Of a stretch of DNA of 64,000 bases, positions 9,285-18,611 are shown piece by piece (position 1 is the first letter of the stretch; each line of letters begins with the position of its first letter). The position numbers and the translations under genes are program-made. The notes beneath the pieces are model-generated. The model made no database searches and had not been told where the DNA came from. It saw only the letters and a program-made list of their open reading frames with translations. The stretch lies in NCBI RefSeq assembly GCF_000425225.1, contig NZ_AULJ01000018.1, positions 1 to 64,000 on the forward strand, given 5' to 3'. The DNA comes from Pontibacillus marinus BH030004 = DSM 16465 (GTDB taxonomy: Bacteria; Bacillota; Bacilli; Bacillales; BH030062).

Positions 9285-11006
9285 ATGAGTCACATTAAAG
9301 GAATCGGAGCATCTAGCGGTATAGCTATTGCGAAAGCATACCGTATGGAAGCACCTGATCTTTCATACGATAAAAAAGATATTGATAGTCCAGATCAAGA
9401 AGTTCAACGTTTCCAAGACGCTATTGAAACGTCTAAAGGTGAACTTGAAAAGATTAAAGATCACGCGTTAAAAACACTTGGAGAGGAAAAGGCGGAAATC
9501 TTCTCTGCTCATCTACTTGTTTTAAGTGATCCAGAGCTACTTCAGCCAATCCAAGATAAAATCAAATCAGAAAATGTAAATGCTGAGGCTGCACTTGATG
9601 AAACAGCAAATATGTTCATCGACTTGTTCAAAAACATGGATAACGAATACATGCGCGAGCGCGCTGCAGACATTCAGGACGTAACGAAGCGTGTTATGGC
9701 TCACCTTCTTAACGTAACGTTCCCTGATCCCGCTTTAATTGATGAAAAAGTTGTTATTGTCGCTGAAGACTTAACACCTTCTGATACAGCTCAATTAAAC
9801 AAAGAGTTCGTACAAGGCTTCACAACAGATATTGGCGGCCGTACATCTCACTCTGCAATCATGGCTCGTTCTCTTGAAATTCCAGCAGTAGTTGGAACGA
9901 AAGAAGTAACAGAAACGATTAACCAAAATGACATGGTAATCGTAGATGGTATTGACGGTGACGTAATCGTAAACCCATCAGATGAACAAATTGAAGAGTA
10001 CAAGCAAAAACAAGCAGACTTCGAAAAGCAAAAGCAAGAGTGGGCGAAGCTAAAAGATGAGTCTACAAAAACTGCTGATGGTCAACACGTTGAGCTTGTT
10101 GCAAACATCGGTACACCAGACGATGTAGACGGCGTACATGGGAATGGCGGCGAAGGTGTTGGCCTTTACCGTACAGAGTTTCTATACATGGGTAAAAGTC
10201 AGCTCCCAACTGAAGAAGAGCAATATGAAGCATACAAAGCTGTTCTTGAATCAATGGGATCAGACAAGCCTGTAGTTGTGCGTACACTAGATATTGGTGG
10301 CGACAAAGAGCTTGAATATCTTGACCTTCCTGAGGAAATGAACCCATTCCTTGGCTACCGTGCGATTCGCTTATGCCTAGAGCGTGACGATATTTTCCGT
10401 ACACAGCTTCGCGCTTTATTACGTGCTAGCGTATACGGAAACTTGAAGATCATGTTCCCAATGATCGCTACTCTTGGCGAGTTCCGTCAGGCAAAGGCAC
10501 TTCTTGAAGAAGAGAAAGCAAACTTGAAGTCTGAAGGTACTGAGGTTTCTGATAGTATCGAAGTTGGTATGATGGTTGAGATCCCAGCAACAGCTGTTAT
10601 CGCGAAGCAGTTTGCAAAAGAAGTTGACTTCTTCTCTATCGGAACGAACGACTTAATTCAATATACAATGGCTGCTGACCGTATGAACGAACGCGTCTCT
10701 TACCTATACCAGCCATACAACCCAGCGATTTTAAACCTAATCAATAACGTCATCGAAGCAGCACACGCAGAAGGCAAATGGGCTGGCATGTGCGGTGAAA
10801 TGGCAGGAGACGAAATCGCAATCCCTATCCTTCTTGGCTTAGGCTTAGATGAATTCAGTATGAGCGCAACATCCATCTTGCCAGCTCGTACTCAAATCCT
10901 TAGCCTTTCTAAAGAAGAAATGGCATCTTACAAAGACGAGATCCTTTCAAAAGATACATCTGAAGAAGTTGTTGAATTTGTTAAGGAGAAAACAGGTCAG
11001 AAATAA
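9285..11006 (+). CDS. ptsI: PTS phosphoenolpyruvate-protein phosphotransferase (Enzyme I)
   Basis: A 573-aa EI that takes phosphate from PEP and passes it to HPr. The N-terminal HPr-binding and phospho-His domains carry His189 in [12 protein letters not shown]. The C-terminal PEP-binding TIM barrel has [19 protein letters not shown] and the active-site Cys region MCGEMAGD. It starts 3 bp after ptsH. Codon use in this gene is smoother than in fruK, as expected for an abundant protein. Confidence 0.97.
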   Translation: MSHIKGIGASSGIAIAKAYRMEAPDLSYDKKDIDSPDQEVQRFQDAIETSKGELEKIKDHALKTLGEEKAEIFSAHLLVLSDPELLQPIQDKIKSENVNAEAALDETANMFIDLFKNMDNEYMRERAADIQDVTKRVMAHLLNVTFPDPALIDEKVVIVAEDLTPSDTAQLNKEFVQGFTTDIGGRTSHSAIMARSLEIPAVVGTKEVTETINQNDMVIVDGIDGDVIVNPSDEQIEEYKQKQADFEKQKQEWAKLKDESTKTADGQHVELVANIGTPDDVDGVHGNGGEGVGLYRTEFLYMGKSQLPTEEEQYEAYKAVLESMGSDKPVVVRTLDIGGDKELEYLDLPEEMNPFLGYRAIRLCLERDDIFRTQLRALLRASVYGNLKIMFPMIATLGEFRQAKALLEEEKANLKSEGTEVSDSIEVGMMVEIPATAVIAKQFAKEVDFFSIGTNDLIQYTMAADRMNERVSYLYQPYNPAILNLINNVIEAAHAEGKWAGMCGEMAGDEIAIPILLGLGLDEFSMSATSILPARTQILSLSKEEMASYKDEILSKDTSEEVVEFVKEKTGQK

Positions 11007-11021
11007 ATTCTTTCTTATGAG

Positions 11022-11062
11022 AACACCTCTACAAGCTAGTATGCTTGTAGGGGTGTTTTTTC
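11022..11062 (+). terminator. Intrinsic terminator of the fru-pts operon
   Basis: A 15-bp stem (11022-11036 / 11043-11057) with one wobble and T6. Confidence 0.9.
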
Positions 11063-11077
11063 TCTGGTTGGCGTCGC

Positions 11078-11533
11078 TTTCGCTCGGGTAGGCACTACTT
11101 TCGCTCGGGTCGGCGCTGCTTTCGCTCGGGTCGGCGCTACTTTCGCTCGGGTCGACGCTGCTTTCGCTCGGGTTGAGGCTGCTTTCGCTCGGGTCGACGC
11201 TGATTTCGCTCGGGTTGACGCTACTTTCGCTCGGGTTGAGGCTGCTTTTGCTCGGGTCGACGCTGCTTTCGCTCGGGTCGACGCTGCTTTCGCTCGGGTT
11301 GAGGCTGCTTTCGCTCGGGTCGACGCTGATTTCGCTCGGGTTGACGCTACTTTCGCTCGGGTTGAGGCTGCTTTTGCTCGGGTCGACGCTGCTTTCGCTC
11401 GGGTCGACGCTGCTTTCGCTCGGGTCGACGTTGCTTTCGCTCGGGTCGACGTTGCTTTCGCTCGGGTCGGCACTGCTTTCGCTCGGGTCGGCACTGCTTT
11501 CGCTCGGGTCAGCGCTACTTTCGCTCGAGTCCA
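11078..11533. repeat. 21-bp phased tandem array C1 (22 units)
   Basis: Twenty-two head-to-tail 21-bp units begin at 11078 and every 21 bp to 11519. The first half TTTCGCTCGGGT is almost invariant (TTTTGCTCGGGT twice). The second half is one of a few variants (TCGACGCTG, TTGAGGCTG, TTGACGCTA, TCGGCACTG and others). Units 5-10 (11162-11287) are repeated exactly as units 11-16 (11288-11413). As 21 is a multiple of three and the unit has no stop, several frames stay open, so the predicted Ser/Pro- or Leu-rich proteins here are artefacts. It lies between the converging ptsI and coaA terminators. Confidence 0.95.
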
Positions 11534-11576
11534 TAGCACAGTTTGCTGATTACTCTTTCTCTATGTATAAACCACA

Positions 11577-11602
11577 TAAAAACGCTGGCCTTAGCCAGCG
11601 TT
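11577..11602 (-). terminator. Intrinsic terminator of coaA
   Basis: AACGCTGG (11581-11588) / CCAGCGTT (11595-11602), with A5 on the plus strand giving a U run in the coaA transcript. Confidence 0.85.
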
Positions 11603-11605
11603 CCC

Positions 11606-12535
11606 TTACATTTTTCTCAGTAATATATGATCGACGAAGTGATCCGAATCTTTCTCTAAGATTAAATCAGCTCTTCTTCGAGTCGTTCGGATATTTTCTC
11701 TTAAGTTTTTTAGGTTGATCCGATTCCAGATATCTTCAGCAATGTTGATTGCTTCTTCATCCGATAAATCCGCATACTTATGGAAATAAGATTTTTCATC
11801 CTGGAATGCTGTGTCACGAAGCTTCATAAAACGGTTGATGTACCATTTCTTCAAGTAATCCTCATGGGCATCCACGTAAATACTAAAATCGAAAAAGTCG
11901 GATACATAGGTTTCAGGCTCCGCTTTTTTCGGTTTTGGTGTTTGGAGTACATTAATGCCTTCCACTATGACGATATCTGGTTGATCTAGTACTTGCACTT
12001 CATCTTCCAAGATATCATAGGTAAGGTGCGAGTAAACAGGTGCTGTCACATGACGATTTCCTGATTTCAGTTCACCTAACACATTAAGTAGCTTCTTGGT
12101 ATTATAGCTCTCGGGGAATCCTTTTCGATTCATAATCCCCCGCTCTTCAAGCACTCTATTTGGATACAGAAAACCATCCGTTGTTAAAATATCGACATTA
12201 GGATGATGATGCCATTCCTTTAACAGAGCTTGAATAATACGCGAGCTAGTACTTTTCCCCACTGCCACACTTCCAGCAATACCAATAATAAAAGGTACTT
12301 TCTTCGTCTGTTTTCCTAGGAAGGTATCTGTTACGGTGTGCAGCTGTTGAGATGCACGTGTATATAAGTTGAGAAGTCGACTAAGAGGAAGATAGACATT
12401 GGAGACCTCTTCCATTGTAAGCGCTTCATTTATACCTTTTAGATTTTCTAATTGTTCAGCAGAAATGGTCATCGGTACATTTGCCTTTAACTTGGACCAT
12501 TCCTCTTTATCAAATGATATATAGGGTGAACTCAT
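11606..12535 (-). CDS. coaA: Type I pantothenate kinase
   Basis: A 309-aa bacterial CoaA that phosphorylates pantothenate, the first and feedback-controlled step of CoA synthesis. P-loop [12 protein letters not shown] near 94-105; TTDGFLYPN near 140; EGINVLQ near 192. The length matches E. coli and B. subtilis CoaA. Transcribed alone, convergent with ptsI; no SD as strong as its neighbours' is visible. Confidence 0.95.
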   Translation of the reverse strand: MSSPYISFDKEEWSKLKANVPMTISAEQLENLKGINEALTMEEVSNVYLPLSRLLNLYTRASQQLHTVTDTFLGKQTKKVPFIIGIAGSVAVGKSTSSRIIQALLKEWHHHPNVDILTTDGFLYPNRVLEERGIMNRKGFPESYNTKKLLNVLGELKSGNRHVTAPVYSHLTYDILEDEVQVLDQPDIVIVEGINVLQTPKPKKAEPETYVSDFFDFSIYVDAHEDYLKKWYINRFMKLRDTAFQDEKSYFHKYADLSDEEAINIAEDIWNRINLKNLRENIRTTRRRADLILEKDSDHFVDHILLRKM

Positions 12536-12674
12536 CTTCGAACACTTACCTTTTCTAAATTTAAACGTACTTCTAATACCATATCACAACATTCTAGTAG
12601 TTTGGCAAGTATTTAAGAAAACATTCATAAGAAAAGCGGAAGCCCCTGTTTAGCAATGAAGGGGCTGCTAAAGC

Positions 12675-12708
12675 AAAAAATTCGCCTATGACCAAATCAT
12701 AGGCGAAT
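12675..12708 (-). terminator. Terminator of the sigma/anti-sigma operon
   Basis: ATTCGCCTATG (12680-12690) / CATAGGCGAAT (12698-12708) with a following U run. A second GC-rich hairpin (AGCCCCT/AGGGGCT, about 12636-12661) lies beyond it and looks like the first 35 bp of repeat family B. Confidence 0.85.
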
Positions 12709-12713
12709 CACTT

Positions 12714-13616
12714 CTAATACATGCTCTCAGCTATATTAATTAGTTCTTCCTTATCCATGGAGTTAACAGTTGTGTAAATCTCAAAAAGGCTCAGACCATC
12801 TTTCCATAAAATTTCTTGATAGGATTCAGTTTTACGGTAAATCGCATCCATATCATGAATTTCTAGCTTACTTCCTTCATATTCTTTCAAATCAGACACG
12901 AAAATTTTGGAAGGTCCTTCATGCCATTGTCTTACCGTAAATACCTCTTGGTTGGCATTTTCAAAGTTCAAGTGTGTTCCATCAGGTGTTCCCTTTGATA
13001 GTCCATCAATAATGATAACCTCTCCTTTATGATCAGAAGCAACCTCCTTGAACTTTGCCATAACTTCTTCATGGTTTATATTGAATCGTTTGGACATTGT
13101 ACCATATGAAAAATCATAACCTTCTGGAGTATAACTCGGTGTTCTGACAAGGAAATCAACGTGTGATTTTAATTGCATGAGACTTCCATAGTGTTTTGGT
13201 TTCGTAACAGTTCGAATCCGTTCTTCTTCCTCATCATTTGGTTTATTAATATAGATATGTTTTACCTCACCGAGTTCCATTCGATTTCGGACTTCCCTCA
13301 TTAGATCAAGATAACTAGGCTCCTTGTTCTCACCCTTAAATTCTTCTATTCTAAAAATTTCTTCTCCGTTTTCATTCACAAGAGTCAAAATATGCTGTGA
13401 AGCAAAACCTGCCATGAATACTAAAAGGAGTGATAGAACTGCGATACCTATTCCTCTACGGATATAAAAACGGTTTTGTATTTTCTCTCTTAACGTCTTC
13501 TTTTTAGGAAGGTTATCTAACGTATTTTCAATTTCCTCAGCTACTTCTGGGGGCATTTCTTCTTGCTTTTGAGAGAGAATACTCTTAAGTTCTTGATCCA
13601 TCTGATCCGGATGCAT
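12714..13616 (-). CDS. Membrane-anchored anti-sigma-like protein
   Basis: A 300-aa protein: cytoplasmic N-terminus of about 55 residues rich in Glu/Lys, one hydrophobic segment (GIAVLSLLLVFMAGFASQHI, about 60-80), then an extracytoplasmic domain with the PSYTPEGYDFSYG motif and DMDAIYRK, resembling the DUF4367-type domain of Bacillus anti-sigma factors. ATG 13634 is in frame, but AAAGGGGGA fits ATG 13616. Overlap with the sigma gene is 32 bp, which implies translational coupling. The likely role is to hold the adjacent ECF sigma at the membrane; the signal is unknown. Confidence 0.7.
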   Translation of the reverse strand: MHPDQMDQELKSILSQKQEEMPPEVAEEIENTLDNLPKKKTLREKIQNRFYIRRGIGIAVLSLLLVFMAGFASQHILTLVNENGEEIFRIEEFKGENKEPSYLDLMREVRNRMELGEVKHIYINKPNDEEEERIRTVTKPKHYGSLMQLKSHVDFLVRTPSYTPEGYDFSYGTMSKRFNINHEEVMAKFKEVASDHKGEVIIIDGLSKGTPDGTHLNFENANQEVFTVRQWHEGPSKIFVSDLKEYEGSKLEIHDMDAIYRKTESYQEILWKDGLSLFEIYTTVNSMDKEELINIAESMY

Positions 13617-14127
13617 CTTGTCTCCCCCTTTCATGATGTTTTAATGCTTTGGATAGTTCATTTCGAGCTTGAGATAATCTGGATTTAACTGTTCCTTGGG
13701 GAATATCGAGTATTTCTGCAATTTCGTGTGTCTTAAAGTCTTGTATGTAATAGAGCGTCACAGTCACTTTTAACTTCTCATCTAACTCTTCAATAATTTC
13801 TTTTAGTTCAACTTCATTCCAATGTTCATGCGTATGTTGGTGTGTATAAAACTGCTCAACTGGAATTACTTTCTTCCTCAACTTTAACATCGAACGGCAT
13901 TCATTAATAAGAATGCGAGTCATCCACGTTTTAAAATAGCTTGGTTCCCTTAATGTCGGAAGTTTTTTATAAACTTTAATAATAGTTTCTTGAATCGCAT
14001 CAGCGCAGTCAGAATCTTTTTTCAAAATGCTTTTTGCAGTTCGATAGAGGTCTTGTTCATAGATTTTTATGAGTTCTGTAAAAGCTTGCTGATTTCCTCT
14101 CCTGGCTTTTTTCACAAGCTTTTTCAT
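13585..14127 (-). CDS. ECF-type RNA polymerase sigma factor
   Basis: A 180-aa sigma-70 family group 4 factor. Region 2 (about 20-85: LIKIYEQDLYRTAKSIL, DAIQETIIKVY) and region 4 (about 115-165: HEIAEILDIPQGTVKSRLSQAR) are clear, with no region 1 or 3. GTG 14136 lies in frame, but GAGGTG is spaced for ATG 14127. It resembles SigV/SigW-size factors but I cannot assign a specific one. The partner anti-sigma follows. An autoregulatory promoter should lie in 14140-14220; TGAACC near 14179-14184 is a possible -35. Confidence 0.85.
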   Translation of the reverse strand: MKKLVKKARRGNQQAFTELIKIYEQDLYRTAKSILKKDSDCADAIQETIIKVYKKLPTLREPSYFKTWMTRILINECRSMLKLRKKVIPVEQFYTHQHTHEHWNEVELKEIIEELDEKLKVTVTLYYIQDFKTHEIAEILDIPQGTVKSRLSQARNELSKALKHHERGRQDASGSDGSRT

Positions 14128-14220
14128 TTTGTTCACCTCACTTTAAGTTACTTATTAGATTGTGCAAGTCTCTTTCTGGTTCAAAAAAATATGTAACGAT
14201 TAATCTAAGGTGTTCTATAT

Positions 14221-14252
14221 AATGAAACTCCAGCCCAAATATAGGCTGGAGT
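14221..14252 (-). terminator. Terminator of the M15 peptidase gene
   Basis: ACTCCAGCC (14227-14235) / GGCTGGAGT (14244-14252), then TTTCATT on the minus strand. Confidence 0.65.
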
Positions 14253-14260
14253 CTACTGTT

Positions 14261-14899
14261 TTATGATGCTGTTGATTTAGGGTCTTCCTCAAAATTCTCT
14301 ACTACTGGACGATCTCCATATTTTAATTCACGAATAGAGAAACCGAAATCCATTTGAAGATGTGGATAGTCTTTGAAGGAGGACCAATCTCCTCCCCATT
14401 CAAAACCAAGATCTTTCGCGATAGCGACAACTTCCATCCAGTCTGATTCTCCATTGCCATTTCCATCATGTTTCATATCCCAAATCACATTTCCATTGTC
14501 TAGCTTTAAAGCAAAATCAATAGCAAGTCCATAATTATGATAAGACCCTCCACCTTTTACATGGGTTACGATATCCCCAGATTTGGAGCGCCCTTTTTCG
14601 TACAAGGCATTTTGCTCTTCTTTGGAGCGATGACCATCCGTAATAACGATGTTAATGCCTTTTTCTTTCGTTAGATCTATTAAACGTTCTTTAGCCTTCT
14701 GAACAGCTGGGTGTAGAGACTTTGGTAAAGGAACTTCCTCTTTCTTAGTCGGAGGTGGTGCTGAGGTGGTGTTGGCAATTGTGGTAATATCCGTGTATTT
14801 ATTTTTCTTTTTTTCTAGTTCAGGCATAAGAACCACAACAACAAATCCTACACTTACAAAAAATAGTAATATCGCAAATAGATTCGATAGGATTCTCAA
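14261..14899 (-). CDS. M15 family peptidoglycan peptidase (CwlK/VanY-like)
   Basis: A 212-aa protein with an N-terminal hydrophobic signal or anchor (about 5-25), a Thr/Pro linker (40-60) and an M15 peptidase domain: DGHRSKEEQNALYEKGR, zinc-ligand block SYHNYGLAIDFA and second ligand HLQMDFGF. The motif order fits L-alanyl-D-glutamate endopeptidases of the CwlK type better than D-Ala-D-Ala carboxypeptidases, but the specificity is inferred. It acts on cell-wall peptides outside the membrane. Monocistronic. Confidence 0.85.
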   Translation of the reverse strand: MRILSNLFAILLFFVSVGFVVVVLMPELEKKKNKYTDITTIANTTSAPPPTKKEEVPLPKSLHPAVQKAKERLIDLTKEKGINIVITDGHRSKEEQNALYEKGRSKSGDIVTHVKGGGSYHNYGLAIDFALKLDNGNVIWDMKHDGNGNGESDWMEVVAIAKDLGFEWGGDWSSFKDYPHLQMDFGFSIRELKYGDRPVVENFEEDPKSTAS

Positions 14900-15092
14900 T
14901 CAAACCCGTTCCTCTCAAAATAATATTTTCATATAACAATTATATCATATGATAGAGGAACTAGAAATATTTGAGAATTAAGAACAAACAAAAACGTAAT
15001 TCTACTTATTCTTGCTTATCAACAATTGTCAGTTATCCTTCATGCACAGACTCAACTTGGGCATACTAGGTGATAGCGAAAGGAGTTTATGT

Positions 15093-15632
15093 ATGAGCAG
15101 AAAAGCTGTATTTTTGGATCGAGATGGTGTTATTAATGAAGTTTTAACGGAGCGGGTCAAGTTTGTGAACCGTCCAGAGCACCTTCATTTTTTACCTGGT
15201 GTGCCTGAAGCTATAAAGAAGCTTAATGAATCCGGGCTTTTTGAACTGATTGCTGTGGTCACGAACCAGGGTGGAGTTGGATTGGGATACTTAAAGGAAG
15301 ACATGTTAGAGAACATACATGAGCATATGGTTTCAGAGCTAAAAAAAGAGGATGCCATTATTCATGAGGTTGCATGCTGTACCCATAAACCAAAAGAAGG
15401 CTGTGCTTGCCGCAAACCCGGAAGTCTTATGATTGAAGAGTTGGCTGAGAAGCACGACATTGATCTTGCCTCGTCCTATATGGTTGGAGACCGTGAACCT
15501 GATATTCAGGCAGGTCAGAATGCTGGCACAAAGCTTGTGTTTATCGGTGATGATTTAGATGGAGTAGATGCGGTCTATCCCAATTTAGCTGAAGCAGTTG
15601 ATTGGATTATCGAAGATGCGAAAGAGCAATAA
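15093..15632 (+). CDS. HAD-IIIA family phosphatase (GmhB/histidinol-phosphatase-like)
   Basis: A 179-aa HAD hydrolase. Catalytic motif I FLDRDGVIN (residues 7-15), motif II VTNQGG, a Cys/His zinc loop CCTHKPKEGCACRKP near 95-109 and motif IV VGDREPDIQAG. The zinc loop is typical of GmhB and of HisB-type histidinol phosphatases. Because the his operon here encodes only the dehydratase HisB, this protein or another phosphatase could supply histidinol-phosphatase activity, but that is inference. ATG 15093 with AAAGGAG is preferred to the upstream 15012 start. Confidence 0.82.
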   Translation: MSRKAVFLDRDGVINEVLTERVKFVNRPEHLHFLPGVPEAIKKLNESGLFELIAVVTNQGGVGLGYLKEDMLENIHEHMVSELKKEDAIIHEVACCTHKPKEGCACRKPGSLMIEELAEKHDIDLASSYMVGDREPDIQAGQNAGTKLVFIGDDLDGVDAVYPNLAEAVDWIIEDAKEQ

Positions 15633-15659
15633 AAACCCCTCCACGATGAAGGGGTTTTT
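15631..15659. terminator. Bidirectional terminator
   Basis: AAAAACCCCT (15631-15640) / AGGGGTTTTT (15650-15659) between the convergent HAD and thioredoxin-like genes. Confidence 0.9.
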
Positions 15660-15662
15660 GAC

Positions 15663-16211
15663 TTACTTATAAAGTGTTCGTTTTAAGCTTTCATATACTT
15701 CTGTCCAAAGAGCGTTATTTTCTCGATAGGCCTTTGTTAAAAATAAGATCATTTCTCGCTGCTTTTCTTCAAAATCTGGACTGTCTTGAGAAGGAAGATT
15801 CTCACGGGATTCATCCACTAATTCCTGCAGTTGTGGTGCTCTTGGGCCCCAGACCGCTTTTTGTTCTCCATCTGAATTGAAGAAAATAAAGATTGGAATA
15901 GATTTAGATCCATTTGTTAAATATTGGTCCATTAATTCCGGATGTTCGTCACGTGGTAACATACGGGCATTGATGTTCCCAGCTTCACAAATTCGAAGTA
16001 AGATCGGAATATTGAGCATCGCATCTCCGCACCAGTCCTCCGTTATGACGAGTACACTTAGATTTTGATCTTTAAGATATTTGAAAAAGTCCTGATCATC
16101 AGGCAAATCAAACGTTTTATATACATACACGAGGTTGTCCTGGTGCTTATTCATGGCACTTACATATTCTTGAGGAGCCATCCCCTTTTCGAACCATTCT
16201 TTTAAATTCAC
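15663..16211 (-). CDS. Thioredoxin family protein with one active-site Cys
   Basis: A 182-aa protein of the Thioredoxin_9 type found widely in Bacillus. The strand LSVLVITEDWCGDAMLNIP carries a WCGDA site, so the second Cys of the usual CxxC is missing, and the cis-Pro region is KSIPIFIFF. A single Cys suggests a thiol exchange or binding role rather than classical disulfide reduction. It starts 14 bp after the SDR gene and is probably co-transcribed. Confidence 0.8.
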   Translation of the reverse strand: MNLKEWFEKGMAPQEYVSAMNKHQDNLVYVYKTFDLPDDQDFFKYLKDQNLSVLVITEDWCGDAMLNIPILLRICEAGNINARMLPRDEHPELMDQYLTNGSKSIPIFIFFNSDGEQKAVWGPRAPQLQELVDESRENLPSQDSPDFEEKQREMILFLTKAYRENNALWTEVYESLKRTLYK

Positions 16212-16224
16212 GCTGACACCTCCG

Positions 16225-16974
16225 TTAGTCTAGTAGATCATTAACGTGATAAACACTTCCGTTTTCGAAGTCTTGTTGTAAGAGCTTAAGCATGGCTTGA
16301 GCTACCACATCCGTATCACGAAGCTTTCCTTGCTCTTTAAATTCCTTAAATGTATCCACTTCTGCAAAAGCTTCCTCAGATGCAGAGCGAATATCTGCTT
16401 GCATATCTGTGTCCATAATCCCCGGACTAAAAGCCACAATTTTATGAGAAGAACGATTCTTTTCTAATTCTAATGCAGTCGTCGATGTGAAATAATTGAC
16501 ACCTGCTTTCGAACTCCCATATGTACTCCAGCCATATACAGCACGATTGGCAGCACCTGAAGTAATATTCACAGTTGTTACTTCCATCTCACTACAGTTT
16601 TTCGTAAATAAGTTTGTGATGAGCATAGGGGCAATCAGATTTACATGCATATGCTGAACCACTTCATTTGCGGGCAGATCTCCAACCTTTTGAATCGGTT
16701 CCACCACACCTGCATTATTTACGACATATACATTATTGGCTTTTTGTTCTTTTATAAAATCTATGATTTGTGAAAACACATTTTCAACTTCATTTTCTGA
16801 TGATAGGTCACATGTGTAATGCTCGTAAGTGACTTGGTGCTTATTTGCTACAGATTGGAGATCTTTATTTTCAGAACGAGAAAGTCCAATGACACTCGTC
16901 CCCTGCTCCATCATTTGTTTAGCTATAGATTCTCCTAATCCGCGAGAAACACCTGTAATGACTGCAAAATCCAT
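16225..16974 (-). CDS. Short-chain dehydrogenase (YueD/benzil reductase-like)
   Basis: A 249-aa NAD(P)-dependent SDR: cofactor motif TGVSRGLG (7-14), NNAGV (about 91-95), catalytic Ser in NITSGAANR and YGSSK (Tyr/Lys). The overall pattern follows B. subtilis YueD, (S)-benzoin-forming benzil reductase. The true substrate is unknown. It heads a two-gene unit with the thioredoxin-like gene. Confidence 0.85.
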   Translation of the reverse strand: MDFAVITGVSRGLGESIAKQMMEQGTSVIGLSRSENKDLQSVANKHQVTYEHYTCDLSSENEVENVFSQIIDFIKEQKANNVYVVNNAGVVEPIQKVGDLPANEVVQHMHVNLIAPMLITNLFTKNCSEMEVTTVNITSGAANRAVYGWSTYGSSKAGVNYFTSTTALELEKNRSSHKIVAFSPGIMDTDMQADIRSASEEAFAEVDTFKEFKEQGKLRDTDVVAQAMLKLLQQDFENGSVYHVNDLLD

Positions 16975-17056
16975 TCTATCCCTCCGTCTTTTTTCACATG
17001 TTCCTAGTATAGCGAAATGATGCGTTTAATCCTATTGATAATGTTCTATTTACCCA

Positions 17057-17098
17057 TAAAAAAGAACCTACATAGAGCGTACCCTCTTCGTAGGTTCT
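17057..17098 (-). terminator. Terminator of the thi operon
   Basis: GTAGGTTCT (17090-17098) / AGAACCTAC (17063-17071) with a U run, just after thiE. Confidence 0.85.
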
Positions 17099-17104
17099 TC
17101 ATGC

Positions 17105-17797
17105 CTAATCTTCACTTTTAATTAAGTTGCGTATAACATTACTTTTCTCTGTTAGTACTCCATACTCTACTTCCTGTTTCAATTCCTGAGCTGCTATTAT
17201 TGCGTTTTCTGCCTGACTAATAGCTGAAATCACAGCAACGCCATTTGCACCTGAGGACACCACATCATAGGCATTCCTTTTAGATATTCCGCCGATCCCT
17301 ACTACCGGAAAATCAGGAAATACTTCACGAATTTCTCGGATAACAATGGGTCCTCGAACTTGTTCTGTATCCTTTTTCGTGGATGTATGGAACATCGGAC
17401 CTACACCTATGTAGTCGGCTCCTTCTTTTATAGCTTTTTCCGCTTCATGTACATTGTGAGCAGAGACACCTAACAACCTCTCAGAACCAATCAAAGATCG
17501 AATCTCCTGAACCATTCCATCCTCTTGGCCAATGTGTACACCGTCAGCTTCAAGCTCCATAGCCAAATTCACATCATCATTCACAATAAAAGGAATTCCG
17601 TAACTATGGCATGCCTCCTTAAAATGGAGTCCCAGTTCTCCCCTCTCAGAACCAACTTTCGCTCCGCTTCCCTTCTCTCGATACTGAAAGCACGTTACGC
17701 CTCCTTGTATCGCTTTTTGTAAGACTTCAATTGGATCCTGATAACAATTTTGACTCCCCATGACCAAATAAAGCTGTAAATGTTCAGCCATGCTCAT
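17105..17797 (-). CDS. thiE: Thiamine phosphate synthase
   Basis: A 230-aa TIM barrel that joins HMP-PP and the thiazole carboxylate phosphate to give thiamine monophosphate. Motifs: FQYREKGSG (about 36-44), FIVNDDVNLAMELEADGVHIGQ split across about 75-97, HTSTKKD and VGIGGI. It starts inside the thiD stop (ATGA) and ends the operon. A shorter paralogue, TenI, lies upstream in the same operon; this copy has the diphosphate-binding residues that TenI lacks. Confidence 0.93.
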   Translation of the reverse strand: MSMAEHLQLYLVMGSQNCYQDPIEVLQKAIQGGVTCFQYREKGSGAKVGSERGELGLHFKEACHSYGIPFIVNDDVNLAMELEADGVHIGQEDGMVQEIRSLIGSERLLGVSAHNVHEAEKAIKEGADYIGVGPMFHTSTKKDTEQVRGPIVIREIREVFPDFPVVGIGGISKRNAYDVVSSGANGVAVISAISQAENAIIAAQELKQEVEYGVLTEKSNVIRNLIKSED

Positions 17798-18600
17798 GTT
17801 AACGCGCCTCTTTTCTCATAAGCCCAATGATTCGTTGGACCATGACCTGCTCCAATATGAAGATCATCTTCAATAGCCGCTTGAATAAATGCCTTTGCTA
17901 GTTTAATTGATTCAGGAACTGATTTTCCTTGGGCTAGCTGAGCTGTAATAGCTGCTGAAAACGTACATCCAGTTCCATGTGTATTTTTCGTTTCATATCG
18001 ATTTGAATCAAAAGTAGTAAACGCATGTCCATCATACAGAATGTCCGTTACTATGGAGGATGAATCATGCCCACCTTTGATGACGACAAAATCAGCTCCA
18101 AGTCCATGGATGGCTTTAGCTGCTTCTTTCTTTTTATCCTCTGAATCAATCTTCATATCTGCCAAGACTTCTGCTTCAGGAAGGTTTGGTGTCACGACTG
18201 TTGATAGAGGGAGTAACCTCTCTTTTAAAGCTCGAACCGCCTGATCTTGAAGAAGTTTCGCCCCTCCTTTCGCAATCATAACAGGATCAACTACAAGGTT
18301 CTTCCACCCATAAAAATCAATACAGATTGCTGTTGCTTCAATAATATCTTCACTAAATAACATCCCAGTTTTGACCGCATTTGGAGTAAGGTCATCACCG
18401 ATGGAGTTCAATTGTTCAATGACGCCATCAACGGAAACATCATACACCCCTTGTACGCCTAACGTATTCTGAGCTGTCACAGCAGTGATGGCGGACATTC
18501 CATATACATCAAGCTCTTGAAAGGTTTTTAAGTCAGCTTGGACGCCAGCTCCTCCACCCGAATCAGACCCAGCAATGGTTAACGCTTTTGCAACTTGCAT
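17794..18600 (-). CDS. thiD: Hydroxymethylpyrimidine/phosphomethylpyrimidine kinase
   Basis: A 268-aa ribokinase-fold enzyme that phosphorylates HMP to HMP-P and HMP-PP. Start motif ALTIAGSDSGGGAGVQADLK and C-terminal THGTGCTFSAAI (anion hole and base). ATG 18600 has AGGAGG seven bases upstream and is preferred to 18624. Confidence 0.95.
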   Translation of the reverse strand: MQVAKALTIAGSDSGGGAGVQADLKTFQELDVYGMSAITAVTAQNTLGVQGVYDVSVDGVIEQLNSIGDDLTPNAVKTGMLFSEDIIEATAICIDFYGWKNLVVDPVMIAKGGAKLLQDQAVRALKERLLPLSTVVTPNLPEAEVLADMKIDSEDKKKEAAKAIHGLGADFVVIKGGHDSSSIVTDILYDGHAFTTFDSNRYETKNTHGTGCTFSAAITAQLAQGKSVPESIKLAKAFIQAAIEDDLHIGAGHGPTNHWAYEKRGALT

Positions 18601-18611
18601 CTTTATGCCTC

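Noticed and set aside
11078-11533. CRISPR array
   Set aside because: Units are contiguous at 21 bp, with variable halves of only about 9 bp drawn from a few variants; no spacers or cas genes.
10947-11718. ORFs of 195, 167 and 181 aa with Pro-Ser-Glu, Thr-Arg-Ala-Lys or Leu-Ser-Leu-Gly repeats
   Set aside because: Products of a stop-free 21-bp tandem unit read in several frames on both strands; no ribosome binding site, no consistent frame.
12629-12665. A fourth family B repeat
   Set aside because: Only the first about 35 bp resemble the family (AAAGCGGAAGC, TTTAGCAA); too short to call.
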